This document shows, one piece after another, positions 21,094 to 30,893 of a stretch of DNA of 64,000 nt (position 1 is its first letter; every line of letters starts with the position of its first letter). This stretch comes from Methanoregula sp. Its GTDB lineage: Archaea > Halobacteriota > Methanomicrobia > Methanomicrobiales > Methanospirillaceae. The position numbers and the translations under genes are program-made. Where the stretch lies: the NCBI GenBank assembly GCA_028679185.1, contig JAJRBZ010000058.1, positions 28,620 to 92,619 of the forward strand, written 5' to 3'. The notes under the pieces are model-generated. The model worked only from the letters and a program-made list of their open reading frames with translations. It did not search any database and was not told where the DNA came from.

Positions 21094-22191
21094 TTACCCA
21101 TTTGGTTGTATAGAGTTATCTTTTCCATTATTGGTATAAAGCGAATTGCCAAAGAAATAAAAATTACACAAAAATCCCCGCAATACCTGAATAAATCCCA
21201 ACGTTGAAAACCTCACATCAGTTATGCCAACAGAAAATCTGGAAGATTTTTGGTTGAGCGATTTGAAAAAATACCAACAGAAGAAGAACTCTGTTTTCCT
21301 GATTTGCTTATGATAGGTATATCATATAGTGAAATATATAGTGAAATTTCAAAAACTCCACAACGCCATGAACAATCCCATCTTTTTTACTGGAGGTTTC
21401 GGTGTTTTTTCATAATTTTCCTTTTCAGGCTTAAATCAATACTCTAAACGTTTCGGTGGAATAGATTTCTTGTCCGTGTCCAATGCGTTATAATATAGTA
21501 AATCAACAGAAATAACAATCGTGAATAAGAGGCGTTTTAACCGATTGCACTTTATATATCGTCCGCTCCAGTGGAAGAAAAGGGGTATAAAAGTATTTTC
21601 AATTTGCCGGATTGTCTGACAAAACAAAATACTATGATAAAATCCCAAAAGCAGGATGCCGGCAGCAGAACTATTACCATTATTAACACCGGTATTCACC
21701 CCGATTTCAAGAAAAGAGCATCTCAGCTGATGGTATTCCAAAGGGAAGGTTACAGTTTCTTATATTCATGAATTTTTGAGGATTGTCATTCATTATAGGT
21801 ATAAGATACAGAATCGGTGAAGATCCGGTTCTTCTGAAACCGGAAGAAACAGAAAGCAATGGATGGCAGGATTATACACCAGGACCTTCCTCCTGCATCA
21901 GACAAAAAAAGGACTGTAACAGATCAATATAAATTCCCCGTTAAGTTTATACAATAAATGAATACTGTCGTACTTTTATCAGCACAAAAACCCGAATTTA
22001 TTGAATGATTTCAAAAATAACCAGATTTTCGTGGATCATGAACAGTTCCAAATGTACATACCGTTCTTTTCTGGCCTTATACCTCCACGCTTTCTTTCCG
22101 TTCGCTGCCAGTCGTCTCCATGAATACGATAGGGAGTTCAGGGTTTTTCTGTGTGGTTTACCGTTTATGATCTGACAAACCCCTGCAGAAA

Positions 22192-23718
22192 TTGCCAACA
22201 GATATGTATGATGTGGAACGAATCTCCTTTAAAACCACCATGAAAACCCGCCGCTTTGTTGATCTGAAAGTTATCGCTGTAAATGCGATGAGGAAATATG
22301 GTTTTGAACCAATGTTTCCGAATTCCGTAATCCAGGAAGTTAATGCAATAAAGGAAATACCGCATCCCGACAGCCAGAAAAATATCAAAGACCTGCGTAT
22401 GCTCCTCTGGTCATCAATAGACAATCATGACTCCATGGACCTTGACCAGATGGAATTTTGCGAAAACGGGAAAAACGGTGAGATTCAAATAAAGATTGCC
22501 ATCGCCGACGTTGATGTTTACGTCCAGAAAAAATCGTATACTGACCAGCATGCAGCCCATAACGGAACATCGGTCTACACCGGCATTGAAACCTTCCCCA
22601 TGCTGCCTGACAAGCTGTCGAAAGGGATTACATCCCTTCTGCCGGGTCATGACCATATTGCGATTGTTATTGAATTCGTGGTCCTTCCGAACGGCGATGT
22701 TCATCATGGTGATGTATTCAGGGCAATTGTGTCCAATAAAGCAAAACTCATTTATGAAGAAGTCGGAGACTGGCTTGAGGGGTCTTCACCCATACCCCAA
22801 GCTGTCCGGAACGTACCAGGGCTAACAGAACAACTTTACCTGCAAACCGAGGCAATCAAACGTCTGAAAAGAAGCCGGAGGGAGCAGGGGGCACTTGAAT
22901 TAAACACTATTGAAGCCGAGGCGGTTGCGGAGGAGGGTGTGGTGAGGGAACTTGTCATCCAGAGGCAGAACATGGCACGATGTCTGATTGAGGAGTTTAT
23001 GGTCGCAGCCAATGGAACCATGGTAAGCTATCTCGGTGAAGCCGGTATACCCATGATACAGCGTGTCGTTCGCGTACCAAAATATTGGGATGAGATCGTC
23101 ATTACTGCTGCAACATATGGTGAAACACTGCCTGCTGAACCGGATGCAAAAGCACTCGCAAAATTTCTCATCAGGCAAAAAGCAGCTGATCCCGATCGTT
23201 TTCCTGACCTGTCACTTACCGTAATCAAACTCCTGGGACCAGGAGAATATATGATGCTTGAACCAGGCAATGAGCCATACGGCCACTTCAGCCTCGCCGT
23301 TACTGATTACACACATGCCACTGCTCCGAACAGACGTTATGTTGATCTTATCAATCAACGGCTCATAAAGTCGGTCCTCGACCGGATGCCCAGTCCTTAC
23401 ACAAAGCAGGAACTGATTGACCTGTCTGCATGGCTTACAAGCCGGGAGAAGGGGTCAAAGAAAGTTGAACGCTTTATGCGCAAAGCCGCAGCCGCCGTGC
23501 TGCTTCAGGAAATGACAGGTAAAACCTTTGATGCACTGGTAACAGGTGCGTCAGAAAAGGGAACCTATGTCAGGCTCATCACACCACCTGCCGAGGGCAG
23601 GATCATGCAGGGTGAACATGGTCTCAGAGTTGGTCAGAAAGTTCGCGTCCGCCTGTTAAAGACGGATCCATATAATGGTTACATCGACTTTGCATGCATC
23701 GGGAGGGAAAAAAGATAA
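22192..23718 (+). CDS. RNB-domain exoribonuclease (RNase II/R family) with C-terminal S1-like region
   Basis: IAIADVDVYVQKKSYTDQHAAHNGTSVYTG...FPMLPDKLSKGITSLLPG; HFSLAVTDYTHATAPNRRYVDLINQRLIK. Confidence 0.9.
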   Translation: MPTDMYDVERISFKTTMKTRRFVDLKVIAVNAMRKYGFEPMFPNSVIQEVNAIKEIPHPDSQKNIKDLRMLLWSSIDNHDSMDLDQMEFCENGKNGEIQIKIAIADVDVYVQKKSYTDQHAAHNGTSVYTGIETFPMLPDKLSKGITSLLPGHDHIAIVIEFVVLPNGDVHHGDVFRAIVSNKAKLIYEEVGDWLEGSSPIPQAVRNVPGLTEQLYLQTEAIKRLKRSRREQGALELNTIEAEAVAEEGVVRELVIQRQNMARCLIEEFMVAANGTMVSYLGEAGIPMIQRVVRVPKYWDEIVITAATYGETLPAEPDAKALAKFLIRQKAADPDRFPDLSLTVIKLLGPGEYMMLEPGNEPYGHFSLAVTDYTHATAPNRRYVDLINQRLIKSVLDRMPSPYTKQELIDLSAWLTSREKGSKKVERFMRKAAAAVLLQEMTGKTFDALVTGASEKGTYVRLITPPAEGRIMQGEHGLRVGQKVRVRLLKTDPYNGYIDFACIGREKR

Positions 23719-23919
23719 AAATCTCCCTGTAGTAAATATTCGCGATCAGTAAGAAAGCGACGGAAAAGCTTTTCCGCGTTCACTATATTCATCCTGATTT
23801 CCTGCCTGTTTCCATTGTGGTTCCAGTTTCTGCAGCCAGGGAGAGTTCTGATGATACATTATTACAACAGGTAGGGCGCAAATACTCTTTACTATATTTG
23901 GCTGACCAGAATGTTCAGC

Positions 23920-24282
23920 ATGACCGGAAAGGCCGGAGACCAGCCCCAGTTATCATGGCTTTCAAAAGCGTATTCAGCAGGAACCACCTGAAGACCATAT
24001 ACAATTGGATCATATGTAGTCAATAATGGCAATGGCCGCACAATACGGGACGATATTGCACTTTCTACTCCCGAGCTGTCGAACACCAATTATTATGCTC
24101 TTGTTACTACAGATTCAGAAGGACGTGCAGTGGTTGCTTTCCAGACATCTTCCAGCACCTCAATCAGAACAGTCTCCTTCAAAGTTGAGTGTCCCCGGAC
24201 TGCTGCCAGGGTTGATTACAGGATTGTGCCCGGTATCGTTATTGAATCGGTAGAATATTATAAAAAAATTACGAGAAGATAG
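23920..24282 (+). pseudogene. decayed C-terminal fragment of an extracellular/Ig-like-domain protein, interrupted by TGA at 23989-23991
   Basis: Frame reads MTGKAGDQPQLSWLSKAYSAGTT*RPYTIGSYVVNNGNGRTIRDDIALSTPELSNTNYYALVTTDSEGRAVVAFQTSSSTSIRTVSFKVECPRTAARVDYRIVPGIVIESVEYYKKITRR*. Confidence 0.6.
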
Positions 24283-24724
24283 AGAAGTCGTTCTTGATTG
24301 CGATTACATCAATGATGGGTGCAAGTTTTGCCTCAGAGACACCAAACTTGTCCATGTACATCTGGAGGATTTTCTTTTCCTGACCAGCGAGCACGCCATC
24401 TGACATCGCAAGATCGCACAGGATAGCAAGAGTCGAGATCTTCTGCTTTTCATCAAGGACGTTTGCCACCAGATCGATAACACCGGGGAACGGATTTGCC
24501 TTCATGACCTGCATCGCAGTATCGATGGATTTACGGTCATTGCGGACTATCTTGGCAAGGTCGTTGAGTTCTGCTTCATCGATTACGCCATCGGCCGCAA
24601 TAACGGTAATAGCAGAGAGCACAAGCGCTGATTTTGGCGTAAGTGTTGCCGGTTTCCCGGTAAGTTTGTCAAAAATTCCCATAGATAAACCCCTTTTATG
24701 GATTTCTATACTATTTTCTGGCAT
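24269..24724 (-). CDS. TerB-like protein
   Basis: ALVLSAITVIAADGVIDEAELNDLAKIV; LAMSDGVLAGQEKKILQ. Confidence 0.75.
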   Translation of the reverse strand: MPENSIEIHKRGLSMGIFDKLTGKPATLTPKSALVLSAITVIAADGVIDEAELNDLAKIVRNDRKSIDTAMQVMKANPFPGVIDLVANVLDEKQKISTLAILCDLAMSDGVLAGQEKKILQMYMDKFGVSEAKLAPIIDVIAIKNDFSIFS

Positions 24725-24844
24725 GAGATAATTGAATTTTCGGTAAAGTTATTATTTGAGTGTTATTTTTTCGATTATCTTCTCTTATTAATATCAGACA
24801 GCCACATTATACTATATTAAAAAAATCCGGATCCTTTCACTCCC

Positions 24845-25354
24845 ATGTCCCTGAATGCAAACAATAATTATCCATGTGCCTGCGAAAAAGAGACCGATAC
24901 GATCCAGAGATTCTTCCGTCGCCCGTTTTTCCTGAGTGCCACTATAGGCATCCCTTTTTGTATATTTAAGCTCCTTTTTGGTTTCACCGCTATTCGAAAG
25001 GGTGAGCCGGACAATCTTGTATTATGGGTCTTTGGGGTACTGGTTATCTTCTGGGCAACTACCGATCTCCTTATGAATGCCGGGCGATCAGCACTTGACC
25101 TCCTTCACCGTACGGCTCGGTTCGAATATTGCATAATCGCCCAAGCCGGCCGTATTTTCCAGAAGCCAATGGTTTTTCTTGCGATCGATACTCTGCTCAC
25201 ATTCGTGATCGTCTGTGCCATGCTCTGGTCGGGATGGATCACACAACTCACCGCTTATGAATCATACCTATGGTATTCTGCCACAACCATGAACCTGATC
25301 AGTCTCTCGCTGGTAACTGTTTATAATGAGATAACGCTCTATAATAACGGGTAA
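24845..25354 (+). CDS. hypothetical membrane protein
   Basis: Multiple hydrophobic segments. Confidence 0.65.
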   Translation: MSLNANNNYPCACEKETDTIQRFFRRPFFLSATIGIPFCIFKLLFGFTAIRKGEPDNLVLWVFGVLVIFWATTDLLMNAGRSALDLLHRTARFEYCIIAQAGRIFQKPMVFLAIDTLLTFVIVCAMLWSGWITQLTAYESYLWYSATTMNLISLSLVTVYNEITLYNNG

Positions 25355-25477
25355 CAATAACAATGAACGGTTCTGCCATTTAACTCAATTACATAAAAAT
25401 TCGATCTCTTCAATACAACTCTTTTTCAGATCTTTCCTGACAATGATACGACATAATCCGTTTAGCTGAATCTTCCT

Positions 25478-25900
25478 GGAGCCGGCGTCTCATAGCTGCA
25501 CTGCTTAGCTGGCTTGTACCATTCTTTGCCTATTCTTCAAACCAATTATAATCGTTGTCGCAACTATGACCTTTGCGATTCTTATGTTTTTGGTTCTTCA
25601 GTCCGTTTTCGATCGTTTATTCCTGCAAAGCAATCATTTCCGTGCTTATATGGCTTGTCCTTACCGGGATACGTTATTCCACCGCGTCTGTCAGTCTGTT
25701 TGGATGGCTCTTTCGATTATGTAATCCATATTGGACTGCGCTATCTGATGATCCCGGTATTGGTGATTGCAGCAGGAATTATTACTTATGAAGCGGTTCT
25801 GCGACACAAACCTTCTCATACCAGCTGGGGAGAGTTCCTTGATTCCAAATACTATACCTGCTGCTATGGAGAGGTTCTTAAGCTGAAGCAGCGTATATAG
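25478..25900 (+). pseudogene. probable frameshifted multi-TM membrane protein remnant
   Basis: TM-like segments lie in different frames: RRLIAALLSWLVPFFA / KPIIIVVATMTFAILMFLVLQSVFD / AIISVLIWLVLTGIRYSTASVSLFGWLF / YVIHIGLRYLMIPVLVIAAGIITYEAVLR. Confidence 0.4.
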
Positions 25901-25919
25901 TGACACAGTTTTTGACTGT

Positions 25920-26120
25920 ATGAGTAATACTATGTTTGGATCAAACAATTTTGGCGGCTCCAGAAACTTTGGCGGCCCAAGGGACTCCGGTCCACGAGAA
26001 ATGACGAAAGTAACCTGTTCAGACTGCGGCAAAGAATGCGAAGTGCCATTCAAGCCAACCGAGGGCAGGCCAGTATATTGCAGGGATTGCCTGCCGAAAC
26101 ACCGGAAACCCCGGTTCTGA
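25920..26120 (+). CDS. small zinc-ribbon (CxxC...CxxC) protein with Gly/Asn/Phe-rich N-terminus
   Basis: NNFGGSRNFGGPRDSG...VTCSDCGKECEVPFKPTEGRPVYCRDC. Confidence 0.8.
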   Translation: MSNTMFGSNNFGGSRNFGGPRDSGPREMTKVTCSDCGKECEVPFKPTEGRPVYCRDCLPKHRKPRF

Positions 26121-26352
26121 TTTCATAATTTTTTTTATTTTTTCTCATTATCCTTCACTTCTTTGGCTGGCAGCATACTGCTATGTATAAAGTGTTTCAA
26201 TTTCCGTTTCCACCGCCAGATTCTGCTCAAAATCCCTGCGAGGTAAACCGGAAAAACAAAATGCGGGGAAATTACGATCCGGTTCAATTCACGTCTGTTC
26301 AACAACGCACTTATTTTGTATTATTGATCGCAACCTGTAAATTATTTTATTT

Positions 26353-26838
26353 TTACCTGGCATCATCCCCCAGTGCTTCCCTGCTCCGCATCTGGTAGAG
26401 AACCATTGGGTCCATTTCCTTATAAGCGTCCCGGGCAGTCCGCATGATAACATTGGCAACGCCACTGTTCACAATCATTTTCGAGCACAGGAAACACGGC
26501 CAGATCTGGGTCAGCTCATCTGTCTCAACTTCAAAACCGGCAAGGTAGAGCGTACATCCCCGTGCATTTTTACCTGCCTGGAGGAGAGCATTCATTTCCG
26601 CATGAACACTCCGGCACCGCTCGTAATTGGAGCCTGATGGAATATTATGATCCTTTCGCCAGCACGTATTAAGTTCTGTACAATCCATCTGCTTACGTGG
26701 GGCACCAGTATATCCGGTGGAAACGATCGTATTATACTCATCAACAATAATCGCACCGAAATTACGCCGAAGACAGGTGCCCTGATGTGCACACCGTATT
26801 GCCAGATCCAGAAAATAGTGATGCCTGTTGGTTCGCAT
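26353..26838 (-). CDS. dCMP/cytidine deaminase family protein
   Basis: CLRRNFGAIIVDEYNTIVSTGYTG; VHAEMNALLQAG; PCFLCSKMIVNSG. Confidence 0.88.
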   Translation of the reverse strand: MRTNRHHYFLDLAIRCAHQGTCLRRNFGAIIVDEYNTIVSTGYTGAPRKQMDCTELNTCWRKDHNIPSGSNYERCRSVHAEMNALLQAGKNARGCTLYLAGFEVETDELTQIWPCFLCSKMIVNSGVANVIMRTARDAYKEMDPMVLYQMRSREALGDDAR

Positions 26839-26959
26839 AAAAAGAGTGTATGGAAAAACCCGGTATTAAAGAAGCATGGTTTATCGTGTACTCTTACTTT
26901 CACACTCCACAAGGATTAATCCAATATATTCTATCATTTATGTAGGTATGGTGTAAGAT

Positions 26960-27430
26960 ATGGAAGGTATATCAATCGTAGAAGTCCCATCCCAGCAGGT
27001 GCTTGGGATAAAAATGACCGGAACCTATATGCTGATCCCTGAACTGCTGATGAAGATCTATGAATTCACGGTCAAAAAGAAGGTCGGGATCAGCGGACCT
27101 CCGGTCTTTCTTTGCCACGAGATTTCTCCCGAAGCAGTTATGGAGGCAAACGAGAAAGGAACCGCCACCGTTGAGGTAGCGTGGCCTGTTTTTGGGATCG
27201 TAAAGGGCACAAGGGAGATTAAAGTCTACAAGCTTCCCGGAGGTAAAATGGTACATACAGTTCATAAAGGACCGTACGAATCCTGTGAGCCAACGTATCT
27301 CAAGCTATTTGCCTGGATAAAAGAAAAAGGCCTCAAGATATCCGGTCCAATCCGTGAGGTGTATCCCAACGATCCACGGCAGGTGAAACCTGAAGAGATC
27401 ATCACCGAGATCTTTGTACCTGTCCAGTGA
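26960..27430 (+). CDS. GyrI-like/AraC effector-binding domain protein
   Basis: IVEVPSQQVLGIKMTGTY; GKMVHTVHKGPYESCEPTYLKLFAWIKEKG; EIITEIFVPVQ. Confidence 0.8.
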   Translation: MEGISIVEVPSQQVLGIKMTGTYMLIPELLMKIYEFTVKKKVGISGPPVFLCHEISPEAVMEANEKGTATVEVAWPVFGIVKGTREIKVYKLPGGKMVHTVHKGPYESCEPTYLKLFAWIKEKGLKISGPIREVYPNDPRQVKPEEIITEIFVPVQ

Positions 27431-27500
27431 ACTTTTTTCCCTTTTTCCCTTTCCTCTTGCATCACGATACTTTTGTATGGGAAATAAATATCCTTTTAAT

Positions 27501-27779
27501 TCATGCATACATGAGAAACCAGATAAACAGGACAATGTGCAGAATTGCAAATACCGGCACGAGATAAAATTTCAGTTGCCAGGTCTTATGCCGGAGCAGG
27601 TGCATTGCAGCACAGGCTCCAAAGGGCCCGAACAGGGCAAAAAAAAGTAACCGGCTTTTTGGAGTTCTCCAAGCGTTTTTCTGTGCCGCGATTTTATCTT
27701 GGACATAGAAGAACATTACCATTCCATTGAGAAATGCATAGATTGCTAGAATTAATACAGAATCCGAAATTTTTATCAT
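27501..27779 (-). CDS. DUF1294 family membrane protein
   Basis: MFFYVQDKIAAQKNAWRTPKSRLLFFALFGPFGACAAMHLLRHKT. Confidence 0.8.
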   Translation of the reverse strand: MIKISDSVLILAIYAFLNGMVMFFYVQDKIAAQKNAWRTPKSRLLFFALFGPFGACAAMHLLRHKTWQLKFYLVPVFAILHIVLFIWFLMYA

Positions 27780-27949
27780 TCCTGTTGAAAACGGCTTTTT
27801 CCCTATTCTGTGTATTTAAGCGCCTGGATTCTATAAGACTTCAGGAGAAAAGATAGACATAGTATCCCGTGGGTACAAGAAAATGGTCTGAACATTATGA
27901 AAAATTTCAGAACCTATGGGCAGGAACCTTATACCGTCCAATTGATTCA

Positions 27950-28474
27950 CTATTGCAGATAAAAACGCCATGTACAGAACATATCCTGTGGATGTGGATC
28001 TGGAGGAGCAAAGAGACATTCCACACAAATCCGGGGATCAATCTCATGAGCAAAACCGGTAAATTCAGCACGGTGCATTTCCCGACAGACATATTCTCCT
28101 AATCCCCGCCTGAGCCGGGCTTCCTGCGTCGGGCATGAAGGCACAGAAAGGAGTACCTCACCATCCCGTTCCTCAATATCATATCCCACTATAATCGCCC
28201 ATGGGAAATGACGGAGTGCCTTGACAAAACCCGAGAGGCCTTTTTCAGTAATATTGAATCGCTCCACAATATCTTTTGCCGCCATCCCGGCTACACGGCC
28301 CCATACCTGTTCATTGACTTTTTCTGCGACCGGCTGGCCAAACTGTTCGGCAATATAGATAAACCAGAATGCGTCAACAACCCGATAATGCCAGAGAAGA
28401 AATTCAAGATAACCGTGTTTATCTTCATCGGTCATCCCGTCGAATATTTCAAGATTCATAATACTCATATTCAA
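27950..28474 (-). CDS. conserved hypothetical protein (resembles DUF6125)
   Basis: 174 aa; C-terminal cysteines [21 protein letters not shown]...[10 protein letters not shown]. Confidence 0.6.
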   Translation of the reverse strand: MNMSIMNLEIFDGMTDEDKHGYLEFLLWHYRVVDAFWFIYIAEQFGQPVAEKVNEQVWGRVAGMAAKDIVERFNITEKGLSGFVKALRHFPWAIIVGYDIEERDGEVLLSVPSCPTQEARLRRGLGEYVCREMHRAEFTGFAHEIDPRICVECLFAPPDPHPQDMFCTWRFYLQ

Positions 28475-28588
28475 TGTCTGTGAGAAATAGAATAAATCAA
28501 TATATAAAAGTAATTTGTTTGACTGCCAAAAAGTATAGTTTATAAGATTTAAACATGTATCAAATCAATCCTAATCAAGAGGACATTC

Positions 28589-29962
28589 ATGACCAATATT
28601 CAGAAAAAAAATATCAGCAGGAAAGAGAGTCCTGCACCATCTGCGAGCTGCGCCTCTCTGTGCAATAAAGCCTTCTTATATTTCAGCCTTGTTGCCATCG
28701 TAATTTCCGTCCTTGTTGTTTCTCCAGTACAGACAGCCGGCACCAAATATATGGCGGGAAGTCCGGAACTATCTGCATACATTTCCGGCACGAATGAAGT
28801 GAGCCCGGGCGATACAGTCACATTGAAAATTGTGATTGAAAACAAAGGCGTCAATGAATTCAAATTTATCCAGTCTGGAGTGATTGACCGGGATGATCTC
28901 CCGAACACGGCAAAATTCCTGACGGTTTCTCTTGCTTCCGGAGACGTTCCGGTCACTATCAAATCAGATCCTCAGATGCTTGGGGATCTCAAGGGCAGCA
29001 GCACAACAAGTTGCGTGATCAACATGAAAGTAAATGCGGATGCAGCTGCCGGATCATACACGCTTCCGTTGATTCTGAAATACACCTACCTTTATGAAGC
29101 GGAACAATACGGGACTGACACTATTCAATACTATTATCGGGAAAAAAATGAGACTTTCAGCCTCCCCATAAAAATCAAGCCGAAGCTGAAAATCAGCGTG
29201 CTTTCAGCAGAAGCCGAGCACCTGAACGCCGGCACTGAGGGCTACATCACCCTTACCGTGAAAAACACCGGTCATGAAAACGGGAAAAATACCATCATCA
29301 AGATTGTACGGAATGACAACAGCCCGATAGTACCAACAACCAGCAGCGTGTATATCGGTGACTTTTCAGTCAACCAGACTATAACCAGCCGGTTTAAAGT
29401 ATCGATTTCCAGTGACGCGGAAGACCAGACCTATCCGCTTGACGTGCTGGTGAATTACGAGAATATTGAAGGCGACCAGGTTACGTCCGATGTTGAAACC
29501 ATCGGTATGCAGGTCGGCAAAAAAATTATTTTCAGTATTAGTTCAGCTCCCAATGAAGTTTTTCCAGGGCAGAAGAAAGTGATCATAGTCCAGTACCTCA
29601 ACTCCGGTGGTGCTCCTGCATATAATGTTCAGGCCCGCATAAGTGCTGTCGATCCTTTTACCAGCAACGATGACACAGCATTTCTCGGCACTCTTACACC
29701 GGGAGAGATTCGGGAAGCTGTTTTTGAAATTTCAGTTGACAAGTCTGCGACAATAAAGGAATATGCACTTGATTCAGAGATCCGGTATCGTGATGCACTT
29801 GACAATACATTGATTTCAGACCCGTTGAAAGTCCGTGTTCAGGTAAGTGCAGATAAGGGAATTATTGCAAACATATTCAGCAACCCTCTGGCACTCGGTA
29901 TTATTGTTATCGTTATTATTGGGATAGGATTCTTTGTCTATCGTTGGCGCAGGGAAGCCTGA
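28589..29962 (+). CDS. COG1361-like secreted/membrane-anchored repeat protein
   Basis: N-terminal TM, repeated beta-rich domains (NEVSPGDTVTLKIVIENKG; LNAGTEGYITLTVKNTGHENG; NEVFPGQKKVIIVQYLNSGG), C-terminal TM. Confidence 0.75.
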   Translation: MTNIQKKNISRKESPAPSASCASLCNKAFLYFSLVAIVISVLVVSPVQTAGTKYMAGSPELSAYISGTNEVSPGDTVTLKIVIENKGVNEFKFIQSGVIDRDDLPNTAKFLTVSLASGDVPVTIKSDPQMLGDLKGSSTTSCVINMKVNADAAAGSYTLPLILKYTYLYEAEQYGTDTIQYYYREKNETFSLPIKIKPKLKISVLSAEAEHLNAGTEGYITLTVKNTGHENGKNTIIKIVRNDNSPIVPTTSSVYIGDFSVNQTITSRFKVSISSDAEDQTYPLDVLVNYENIEGDQVTSDVETIGMQVGKKIIFSISSAPNEVFPGQKKVIIVQYLNSGGAPAYNVQARISAVDPFTSNDDTAFLGTLTPGEIREAVFEISVDKSATIKEYALDSEIRYRDALDNTLISDPLKVRVQVSADKGIIANIFSNPLALGIIVIVIIGIGFFVYRWRREA

Positions 29963-30167
29963 TTAGGATTCTCATTAATGGGTGCGATCTTCGTAATGTC
30001 AGCAGTTCTCTCCCTGATGGGTAACCTGACAGAACGTCTGGAGGATAGGCAGAAGCAGTCTGGATAGGCTCAAGGGCATCCCTCTTAAATTTTTTTCAAG
30101 CACACAAAACCAAGATGTATTTACCCAAAGAGATTCGCACCTTAGAATAACAGACAGGAGCAGGGAA

Positions 30168-30893
30168 ATGCTAGTTGTGCTGGAAGCGAAAAATCTTACA
30201 AAAAGGTATGGAGAGGTAACCGCTGTCGACAACGTCTCCCTGACCGTCGAGAAGGGAGCACTGTTCGGGCTTCTCGGCCCGAATGGATCAGGAAAGACGA
30301 CGATGATTAAGATGCTGACCGGGCAGACACGCCCGGACAGCGGGTCGGCAGCTGTACTTGGCCTTGATGTCGTTCAGGATCCGGTCGGTGCCCGAGGGCA
30401 GGTGGGGATTATCCCCGAGCAGGAGACCCCGCCCAGTTTCCTCACTGCGATGGAGTATCTCGAGTTTGTTGCGGCGGTCCGGAAAATCCCGGACATTGAG
30501 ACGAAAGCGGACTGGTGGTTCGATTTCCTCGATTTTGCCGACAAGAAAAATGTACTCTGCAAGGACCTCTCGCGGGGCACCCGTCAGAAACTGATGTTCA
30601 CCCAGGCGTTCATCCACGAGCCGGCGCTAGCGTTGATCGATGAGCCGCTGATTAACTTCGACCCGATCATGCAGGACCTGGTCAAGGATTACCTCGCGGG
30701 ATATGTCAAAAAGGGCAAGACGATCTTCATCTCGACTCACATCCTCGAGGTTGCTGAGGAGATCTGCTCGGGGTTTGCTATCCTCCACAAGGGCAAACTG
30801 CTCCACGCAGGCCCCGTTGCCGAATTGACCAGCAGGAACGAGCATCTGCCCTCCTTCTTCCTCTCGCTCGTTCGGAAGGATCGCCATGTTTGA
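30168..30893 (+). CDS. ABC transporter ATP-binding protein
   Basis: LLGPNGSGKTTMIKML; LSRGTRQKLMFTQAFIHEPALALIDEP. Confidence 0.93.
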   Translation: MLVVLEAKNLTKRYGEVTAVDNVSLTVEKGALFGLLGPNGSGKTTMIKMLTGQTRPDSGSAAVLGLDVVQDPVGARGQVGIIPEQETPPSFLTAMEYLEFVAAVRKIPDIETKADWWFDFLDFADKKNVLCKDLSRGTRQKLMFTQAFIHEPALALIDEPLINFDPIMQDLVKDYLAGYVKKGKTIFISTHILEVAEEICSGFAILHKGKLLHAGPVAELTSRNEHLPSFFLSLVRKDRHV

